Assembly (NCBI GenBank): GCA_963826165.1
Contig: CAWGWC010000009.1
Location: 1-64,000, forward strand
Length of the DNA stretch: 64,000 bases
Direction of reading: 5' to 3'
Origin: JACVRW01 sp963826165
GTDB taxonomy: Bacteria > Actinomycetota > Thermoleophilia > Solirubrobacterales > Thermoleophilaceae
This document shows, piece after piece, positions 57,313 through 64,000 of the stretch (positions are counted from its first letter, which is position 1; every line of letters begins with the position of its first letter). The position numbers and the translations under genes were made by a program. Under the pieces are notes generated by a model, which saw nothing but the letters and a program-made list of their open reading frames with translations, was not told the origin of the DNA and searched no databases.

Positions 57313-58005
57313 GTGACCTTCGTGATCGCCCACCGCGGGGCGCCCTCGCCGGGGGTGGCAGAGAACTCGGCCGCGGCGCTGGAGGGTGCCATCGCCGCGG
57401 GCGCGGACATGGTCGAGATCGACGTCAGGCGCAGCTCCGACGGGCGGCTCGTCCTTCTCCACGACCGCGTGATCGGCGGGCTGCAGGTGCGACGCTCGAC
57501 CCTGGCTGCGCTCCAGGATGCGGCCCGGCACGAGCTGATGGAGCTCGCCGCCGCGGCCGAGCTCACCGCGGGCCGCGCCGGGCTCGACGTGGAGCTCAAG
57601 GAGGCGGGCCTCGAGGAGGACGCGCTGGCGGCTCTCGGGCCGCTCCTGAATGCGCCGGCGGCCACCGAGGCGCCGGCCCTCATCGTCACCTCCTTTCTGG
57701 ACGGCGTGCTGCGGCGCTTCAGCCGGGTGGCGCCCTCGGTTCCCACCGGCCTGCTGCTGGCCCGCGCGGGGAGGCGCCTGCCGCTGAGGAGGCTGGCTTT
57801 GTGCGGCGCGACCTACGTGCTCCCGCCGGCGCGGTCGCTGCGCTCAGGAGCGCTCGACAGCGCAGCCGAGGCTGAGCGCCCGGCGATTCCCTGGACGCTG
57901 AACTCCGAGGAGCAGCTGCGTGCGGCGCTCACGCATCCGGCGGCGACAGGACTGGTCACCGACGACCCGCGTCTCGCGGTGAGCCTGAAAGCGAGGGGCG
58001 TTTGA
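57313..58005 (+). CDS. Glycerophosphodiester phosphodiesterase (GDPD)
   Basis: 230 residues from GTG 57313. The TIM-barrel signature is clear: VIAHRGAPSPGVAENSAAAL, ADMVEIDVRRSSDGRLVLLHD and GLDVELKE, with the metal ligands Glu, Asp and Glu. A late block IPWTLNSEEQLR-LVTDDP fits GDPD. It hydrolyses glycerophosphodiesters to glycerol-3-phosphate. It has no signal, so it acts in the cytoplasm. hemB follows after 38 bases with its own -10. Confidence 0.9.
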   Translation: MTFVIAHRGAPSPGVAENSAAALEGAIAAGADMVEIDVRRSSDGRLVLLHDRVIGGLQVRRSTLAALQDAARHELMELAAAAELTAGRAGLDVELKEAGLEEDALAALGPLLNAPAATEAPALIVTSFLDGVLRRFSRVAPSVPTGLLLARAGRRLPLRRLALCGATYVLPPARSLRSGALDSAAEAERPAIPWTLNSEEQLRAALTHPAATGLVTDDPRLAVSLKARGV

Positions 58006-58029
58006 CGCAAGCCCACCCCGCCACCCGCC

Positions 58030-58035
58030 TAGACT
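58030..58035 (+). promoter_or_regulatory. -10 element TAGACT of hemB
   Basis: TAGACT ends 8 bases before ATG 58044. TTGACG at 58002 is 22 bases away, too far for a standard -35. Probable leaderless hem operon start. Confidence 0.45.
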
Positions 58036-58043
58036 CTCTCCCG

Positions 58044-59018
58044 ATGCCCTTCCCCGCCACCCGCCTGCGGCGCCTGCGCAAGACCGGCGTCCTGCGCGAG
58101 CTCGTGCGCGAGACCCGGCTCGAGCCCGCAGACCTTGTTCTGCCGATGTTCGTGCAGCTCGGCGAGGGCCGCTCGGCGGTGGAGGCCATGCCCGGCGTGG
58201 ACCGGCTGTCGATCTCCCACGCGGTCGACGAGGCGGGTGAGGCCGCCGCGCTCGGCATCCCAGCCGTGCTTCTGTTCGGAGTGCCCGCCGAGAAGGACGA
58301 CCAGGCCTCCGGGGCCTACGACGACGAGGGCGTCGTCCAGCTCGCGGTGCGGGCGATCAAGGACGCTCACCCCGACCTCGTGGTCATGACCGACGTATGC
58401 CTCTGCTCGTACACCACCCACGGCCACTGCGGCGTGGTGCTCGAGGACGGGGAGATCGACAACGACCTGACGCTCGAGCTGCTCGCGCGCACCGCGATCT
58501 CGCACGCCCGAGCGGGTGCCGACGCCGTCGCGCCCAGCGACATGATGGACGGCAGGGTGGGCGCGCTGCGAGCCCAGCTCGACGCCGAGGGCCACAAGGA
58601 CCTCCCGATAGTGGCCTACTCGGCGAAGTTCGCCAGCGCCTTCTACGGACCGTTCCGTGAGGCCGCGGACTCCACTCCGGCGTTTGGCGACCGGCGCAGC
58701 TACCAGATGGATCCCGCCAACGCCGACGAGGCGGTGCGCGAGGCGCTGCTCGACGTCGAGGAGGGTGCCGACGTGGTGATGGTCAAGCCAGGCCTGCCCT
58801 ACCTCGACGTGATCCGGCGCGTGAAGGACTCCACCCGCGTGCCGGTGGCCGCCTACAACGTGAGCGGCGAGTACGCCATGGTCAAGGCCGCGGCCGCGGC
58901 CGGCCACGTGGACGAGCGGGCGATCGTTCTCGAGAGCCTCACCGCTCTCCGCCGCGCCGGAGCCGACTTCGTGATCACCTATCACGCAAAGGACGCCGCC
59001 CGATGGCTCAGCCGGTAG
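58044..59018 (+). CDS. hemB: Delta-aminolevulinic acid dehydratase (porphobilinogen synthase)
   Basis: 324 residues from ATG 58044, preferred over TTG 58002 because FPATRLRRLRKTGVLRELVRET is the family N-terminus and the -10 lies at 58030. Active-site Lys residues are in YSAKFASAFYGPFREA and VMVKPGLPYLD; the metal-related region VMTDVCLCSYTTHGHCG has the Cys triad of the zinc enzyme. It condenses two ALA to porphobilinogen. It overlaps the next gene by 16 bases. Confidence 0.97.
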   Translation: MPFPATRLRRLRKTGVLRELVRETRLEPADLVLPMFVQLGEGRSAVEAMPGVDRLSISHAVDEAGEAAALGIPAVLLFGVPAEKDDQASGAYDDEGVVQLAVRAIKDAHPDLVVMTDVCLCSYTTHGHCGVVLEDGEIDNDLTLELLARTAISHARAGADAVAPSDMMDGRVGALRAQLDAEGHKDLPIVAYSAKFASAFYGPFREAADSTPAFGDRRSYQMDPANADEAVREALLDVEEGADVVMVKPGLPYLDVIRRVKDSTRVPVAAYNVSGEYAMVKAAAAAGHVDERAIVLESLTALRRAGADFVITYHAKDAARWLSR

Positions 59019-60051
59019 CCAAGGTCCGCAGCCGCAAGGGCGGCTCGGCCGTGCCGCTCGACGACCTCGACAAGCGGCTGCTCAACCTCATGCAGGGCAG
59101 CTTCCCGATCGCGCGGCGGCCGTTCGCCCACATCGCGGACCTGGCCGAGGTGGGGGAGGACGAGGTGCTGCGGCGCGCGGCGCGTCTGCTCGACGAGCGC
59201 ATCATCCGGGAGATCACGCCGATCTTCGACACGCGCGTGCTCGGCTACCGCTCGATGCTGGTGGCCGCCCGCGTGGACGCCGAGAACCCGTGGCGCGCGG
59301 CGAAGATCATCAACTCGCACCCAGGGGTCTCGCACAACTACCTGCGCGACCACGACTTCAATCTCTGGTTCACGATCGCCACCGAGCCGGACTCGCAGCT
59401 CGGCCTGGAGGGAACGCTCGAGCTGCTCGCGCGGCTCACGGGCGCGGAGTCGGTACGCGAGCTCCCCACGCTGCGGCTGTTCAAGATCCGCATGGACCTC
59501 GAGATGGAGAAGGGCACGGACGCGCTGGCCGCGGCGGCCGAGGACAGCGAGTACCTCGAGCCCGAGGCGATCGAGCTGTCCGACGAGGACGTGGACACGA
59601 TCAGGGCAACCCAGGGCCCGATGCAGCCTGTGGAGCAACCGTTCGCGGCGGCCGCGGCGGAGCTGGGGCTCTCCCAGGACGAGCTGTTCGAGCGGCTCGA
59701 GTCGCTCCAGGAACGACGGGCGCTGAGGCGGGTCGCGGCGATCCTGTTCCACCGGCGAGCCGGCTTCTCGGCCAACGGGATGGGCGTCTGGAACGTGCCC
59801 GACGAGGACATCCTCGAGCTCGGCCCGAGAATGGCCTCCTTCCGCGGCATCTCGCACTGCTACCAGCGGCCCACGTACGCCGACTGGCCCTACTCGGTCT
59901 TCACGATGGCCCACGGACGCTCCAAGGAGGAGTGCGACGCGATCCTCGATTCGATCGCGGAGGACACCGGGATCCACGAGCGGCGCACGCTCTACTCCTC
60001 CACCGAGTTCAAGAAGATCCGGCTCCGCTACTTCACCGACGAGCACCGCCA

Positions 60052-60076
<25 letters not shown>
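59003..60076 (+). CDS. Fused siroheme decarboxylase-like protein (AhbA-AhbB fusion, Lrp/AsnC type)
   Basis: 357 residues with two homologous halves. Each begins with a winged-helix part (LDDLDKRLLNLMQGSFPIARRPFAHIA; later FAAAAAELGLSQDELFERLE) and then an AsnC-like ligand domain. Half one has PGVSHNYLRDHDFNLWFTIA, half two has GISHCYQRPTYADWPYSVFTM, the His/Arg-rich substrate motifs of AhbA and AhbB (and of NirD/L/G/H). AhbA and AhbB are normally separate subunits that decarboxylate siroheme to didecarboxysiroheme. Position between hemB and hemL supports a tetrapyrrole role; a pure regulator is the alternative. Confidence 0.85.
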
Positions 60077-61346
<1,270 letters not shown>

Positions 61347-61350
<4 letters not shown>

Positions 61351-61733
61351 CGCTGCTCGCTCAGCTCGTGGCAGAGGTGGACCCCGCCGTGGCCCGCCAC
61401 GGGCTGGCTGCGCCGGGCGAGGGCCGCTTCGAGACCCTCGACGCCGGCGGCGAGCGCCCGTTCGTGCTGGAGGCGGTCTACGAGGGCTACCTCATGCACT
61501 ACGGCACGCCACGTGCCTTCGAGGGCATGGACGAGGACCTGCGCCTGCTGGCCGGCGATGCGCTGTACGCGTTGGGGCTGGAGCGGCTGGCCCGGGCGGG
61601 TGACCTGGAGGCCGTGGCCGAGCTGGCCGACCTGATCTCGGCCAGCGCCCAGGCCCACGCCGAGGGCCGCCCGCGGGACGCGGAAGCGCTCTGGGAGCGC
61701 AGCGCAGCGGCCCTCTCACACGCGCCACGATAG
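61347..61733 (+). CDS. Small uncharacterised protein linked to hemL
   Basis: 128 residues from GTG 61347 (GTGA overlap with the hemL stop). Helical: RPFVLEAVYEGYLMHYGTPRAF then LRLLAGDALYALGLERLARAGDLEAVAELADLI. The same small gene is recalled next to hem or respiratory genes in related actinobacteria, without function. Translational coupling suggests action with the haem enzymes or with the downstream reductase. Confidence 0.65.
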
Positions 61734-61784
61734 GCTCGCGGCGCCTCGCGCGTGATAGCGCCAATCGTGCGCTACGTAACCATG

Positions 61785-61814
61785 TTGGCACTACTCTTGT
61801 AGCCGCGGGACAAT
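61785..61814 (+). promoter_or_regulatory. Candidate promoter of the qcr operon
   Basis: TTGGCA (61785-61790), 18 bases, GACAAT (61809-61814) give a reasonable sigma-A-like promoter. TACTCT at 61792 is an alternative -10. The ribosome-binding site AGGA precedes GTG 61828 by five bases. Confidence 0.4.
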
Positions 61815-61827
61815 CCCCTAGGACACT

Positions 61828-62496
61828 GTGGCCGATACACCGTCAAAGCCCGATAAGAAGTCGCGATACACCGAAGGTCGCGGCATAGCCGGCGCGTTCG
61901 AGGGCGAGACCGTCACCCGCCGCGGGCTCATGACCGGCTCGGCGCTGGCCGCCGGGGGGATCGCGACGATGGCCTTCGCCCTGCCCGGTCTCGGGTTCGC
62001 TCTCGGCCCGGTGTTCGAGGACACCTCCCCCTCTCGCTGGCAGGACGTGGGCCCCGAGGACGACTTCAACGAGCAGACGTACGTGCCGCGGGTGATCAAC
62101 ATCGAGGCCTCGATCGGCGAGGCCGGCAAGACCACGATCTACGTCCGCACGTTCAACCCCGAGCGCGACAAGGTGATCGAGGGCCAGGACCCGCAGCCCT
62201 ACGTCGCGATCTCAACCCGCTGTGCCCACCTCGGTTGTCCGGTGCGCTACATCCAGGCGTCGGGCAAGTTCGTGTGTCCCTGCCACGGCGGGGTTTACGG
62301 CTTCGAGGGCCAGGTCGAGGGCGGCCCGCCGGTCCGCCCGCTCGATCGCTTCTACACGCAGGTCACCGGCGGCCGAGTGGAGATCGGCGACCGGTTCTCG
62401 CTGAACTCCGAGCTCGAGCGCTTCGCTCCGCGTGACCCGTCGAACCATCTCGACGGGCTCTGGCAGTACCTCTACCCGTCGAGGCCGACCACATGA
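61828..62496 (+). CDS. qcrA: Rieske iron-sulfur subunit of menaquinol:cytochrome c reductase
   Basis: 222 residues from GTG 61828. A Tat-like signal/anchor (VTRRGLMTGSALAAGG) sits near residues 30-65; the Rieske cluster ligands are CAHLGCPVRY and CPCHGGVYGFEG (two Cys-His pairs plus the disulfide Cys). It carries electrons from menaquinol to cytochrome c. ATGA overlap with the cytochrome b gene (62493-62496). Smaller than the three-helix QcrA of mycobacteria. Confidence 0.93.
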   Translation: MADTPSKPDKKSRYTEGRGIAGAFEGETVTRRGLMTGSALAAGGIATMAFALPGLGFALGPVFEDTSPSRWQDVGPEDDFNEQTYVPRVINIEASIGEAGKTTIYVRTFNPERDKVIEGQDPQPYVAISTRCAHLGCPVRYIQASGKFVCPCHGGVYGFEGQVEGGPPVRPLDRFYTQVTGGRVEIGDRFSLNSELERFAPRDPSNHLDGLWQYLYPSRPTT

Positions 62497-63338
62497 AGAC
62501 TCCACAGCTGCCCCGCCCACTGCGCCCCAAGCCCGGCCGTCCAGGCGAGAACGGGAACGGCAACGGCAACGGTGCCCGCCGCAACGGCGGGAACGGCGCC
62601 GTGGTCGCCCCGCCCAAGCCCACGGTCAAGGACGCCGCGACGGAGGGTGCCGCGGCGTCGATCGGCTGGGTCGAGGAGCGCACCGGGCTCACCCCGTTCC
62701 TGCGCGGATTCCTCTTCCGTAAGACGCCCAAGGGCACCAACTGGTTCTACACGCTCGGCTCGGCCACGATGTTCGCCTTCCTCTCACAGGCCGTGACCGG
62801 GGTGTTCCTGGCCATGTACTACGAGCCGGATCCGACGCGCGCCTACGAGTCGGCATCGCGCATCACCAACGAGGTCTTCCTCGGCGAGTTCGTGCGGGGC
62901 ATGCACAAGTGGGGCTCGACGGTGATGATCATCCTGATCTTCCTTCACATGGGCCGCACGTTCTTCTTCGGGGCCTACAAGTACCCGCGCGAGATCAACT
63001 GGGTGATCGGCGTCGTGCTGCTCGTGCTCACCCTGGCCATGGGCCTCACCGGTTACCTGCTGCCCTTCGACCAGCGGTCCTTCTGGGCCACGGTCGTGGC
63101 GGTCAACATCAACGCTTCGGGTCCGATCGTCGGTCCCTACCTGGCCGACTTCCTGAGAGCGGGGGCGGAATTCGGGCCCACCACGATCTCGCGCTTCTAC
63201 GCGTTGCACATGCTCGCCATACCCGGGCTGATCGCCGCGCTGATCGGCGCTCACCTCTACCTGGTGGCCAAGCTCGGCACCACGGCTCCGCCGTGGCTGA
63301 AGGCCGAGAAGAAGGACCTCCTCCGCGAGGAGATCTGA
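62493..63338 (+). CDS. qcrB: Cytochrome b (N-terminal half, b6-type) of menaquinol:cytochrome c reductase
   Basis: 281 residues. A Gly/Asn-rich leader of about 60 residues (NGNGNGARRNGGNGA) precedes FYTLGSATMFAFLSQAVTGVFLAMYYEP and four helices with the haem-ligand histidines of MHKWGSTVMIILIFLHMGRTFFFGAYKYPRE and YALHMLAIPGLIAALIGAHLYL. This is a b6-type half; the rest of cytochrome b is in the next gene. The complex pumps protons in the membrane. Confidence 0.92.
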   Translation: MKTPQLPRPLRPKPGRPGENGNGNGNGARRNGGNGAVVAPPKPTVKDAATEGAAASIGWVEERTGLTPFLRGFLFRKTPKGTNWFYTLGSATMFAFLSQAVTGVFLAMYYEPDPTRAYESASRITNEVFLGEFVRGMHKWGSTVMIILIFLHMGRTFFFGAYKYPREINWVIGVVLLVLTLAMGLTGYLLPFDQRSFWATVVAVNINASGPIVGPYLADFLRAGAEFGPTTISRFYALHMLAIPGLIAALIGAHLYLVAKLGTTAPPWLKAEKKDLLREEI

Positions 63339-63345
63339 AAGTCGT

Positions 63346-64000
63346 ATGAACGCACGCGAGCGCGAGCAGTACCTGCGCGAGTACTCGATACTCAAGAGCC
63401 AGGGGAAGCCGTTCTTCCCCTACGCCGTGGCCAAGGACTCGTGGATGGCCGCGTTGGTGCTGTTCGTGATCATCGCGATGTCGATCCTCTTCGGAGCCGA
63501 GCTCGGCCCGAAGGCGGATCCCACCACCACCACCTACACGCCGCGGCCGGAGTGGTACTTCTTCTTCCTGTTCGAGCTGCTGCGCGTGGTCAAGCCGCCC
63601 TCGCTCGTCTTCCTGGCCACCATCGGCATTCCCACGATCTGCCTGATGCTGTTGCTGCTGCTGCCCTTCTACGACCGGGGCCCGCAGCGCAACCCGCTGC
63701 GCCGCCCCATCGCCGTGGCCGCCGGCATCGCCACGATCGCCGCGATGGGCTACCTCACGATCCTCGGCGCGCTGGCGGGATCGCCCACCGAGATCGAGCT
63801 TGCCACCGCGCCGCAGTACGAGGAGGGCAAGGAGGTCACCGCCTCGTCGGGCTGCCTGGCCTGCCACAAGATCGGCGAGAACGGCGGCGCCCTCGGCCCC
63901 AACCTCACCGACATCGGCACGAAGCTGGGCCCTCAGGCCATCGAGCGCACGCTCCTCAACCCCACCTCGCCGATGCCGTCGTTCCAGTCGCTCAGGGACG
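63346..64000 (+). CDS. qcrC: Cytochrome b C-terminal half fused to cytochrome c (QcrC, partial)
   Basis: 218 codons are visible from ATG 63346 to the window edge; the C-terminus is missing. FPYAVAKDSWMAALVLFVIIAM, TYTPRPEWYFFFLFELLRVVKPP (the PEWY quinol-site motif) and two more helices form a subunit-IV-like half; then an external c-type domain with CLACHK (one CxxCH haem) and GPNLTDIGTKLG follows. This b/c fusion is the Bacillus-type QcrC, unlike the QcrB/dihaem QcrC of mycobacteria. It follows qcrB by seven bases. Confidence 0.92.
   Translation, partial: MNAREREQYLREYSILKSQGKPFFPYAVAKDSWMAALVLFVIIAMSILFGAELGPKADPTTTTYTPRPEWYFFFLFELLRVVKPPSLVFLATIGIPTICLMLLLLLPFYDRGPQRNPLRRPIAVAAGIATIAAMGYLTILGALAGSPTEIELATAPQYEEGKEVTASSGCLACHKIGENGGALGPNLTDIGTKLGPQAIERTLLNPTSPMPSFQSLRD

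Noticed and set aside
58002..58007. TTGACG as -35 of hemB or TTG as its start
   Set aside because: It is 22 bases from the -10, too far; the HemB family N-terminus begins at ATG 58044.
61739..61762. GGCGC/GCGCC hairpin after the small hem-linked gene as terminator
   Set aside because: Five base pairs with an 14-base loop is too weak to support.

Overview
The window is GC-rich (about 70% by eye) chromosomal DNA from an actinobacterium, most likely of the Thermoleophilia/Solirubrobacterales type. This rests on the fhaA-fhaB-pstP-rodA-pbpA-pknB cell-division/kinase cluster, an rpmH-rnpA-yidD-yidC-jag-rsmG-parA-parB block beside dnaA, GTG/TTG-rich starts and many TANNNT -10 elements placed so close to start codons that the mRNAs would be leaderless. 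Genus is not determined. No insertion sequence, prophage or CRISPR array was seen.

Layout. 1-5.1 kb: envelope proteins (PQQ-type propeller, FlgD-Ig protein) and a coupled glycosyltransferase/sugar formyltransferase pair. 5.2-8.7 kb: a large zinc-ribbon/adenylate cyclase/AAA/TPR regulator with a CRP-like palindrome at its promoter. 8.7-14.5 kb: a frameshifted LytR_C protein, a membrane nucleotide-sugar dehydratase, a DUF354 protein, DedA and UppP. 14.5-16.3 kb: purM and a DsbA-fold protein. 16.4-28.4 kb: Ser/Thr kinase signalling and cell-wall growth; a multi-spanning kinase, FhaA, FhaB, PP2C phosphatase, FtsW/RodA, class B PBP, PASTA kinase and Ddl run leftward as one unit. 28.5-32.4 kb: a membrane-anchored protein, a DUF4446 protein, pheA, an HNH endonuclease, a coiled-coil membrane protein and a short structured non-coding segment carrying a near-complete complement of the 16S rRNA 3' tail.

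32.4-46.8 kb is the origin-proximal block: gyrA, gyrB, dciA, recF, dnaN and dnaA run leftward, while rpmH, rnpA, yidD, yidC, jag, rsmG, parA and parB run rightward, so replication probably starts near 40.3-42.0 kb. A parS-like palindrome lies in the first codons of dnaN. 46.9-49.9 kb: tRNA-Ile(GAT), a bifunctional nuclease, a second Ddl and an aminotransferase. 50-58 kb: a DUF4126 protein, a phosphodiesterase-like protein, GtrA, a GT-C-like membrane protein, a YmdB-type phosphodiesterase, an ABC exporter and a GDPD. 58-61.7 kb: hemB, a fused siroheme-decarboxylase-like protein, hemL and a small partner. 61.8-64 kb: qcrA, qcrB and a truncated qcrC (cytochrome b/c fusion) of a menaquinol:cytochrome c reductase.

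The most unusual signals are: (i) CTG start codons, four of them inside CTGA stop/start overlaps and one behind a strong Shine-Dalgarno; (ii) the anti-16S-tail element with a 14-codon ORF and terminator at 32.2-32.4 kb; (iii) a CRP-like site at the class II position in front of the adenylate cyclase gene; (iv) a symmetric bidirectional -10 element at 13.0 kb; (v) a siroheme decarboxylase fusion inside a hem cluster. Start codons differing from the longest reading frame were chosen by family N-termini, ribosome-binding sites and neighbour overlaps, as stated per gene.
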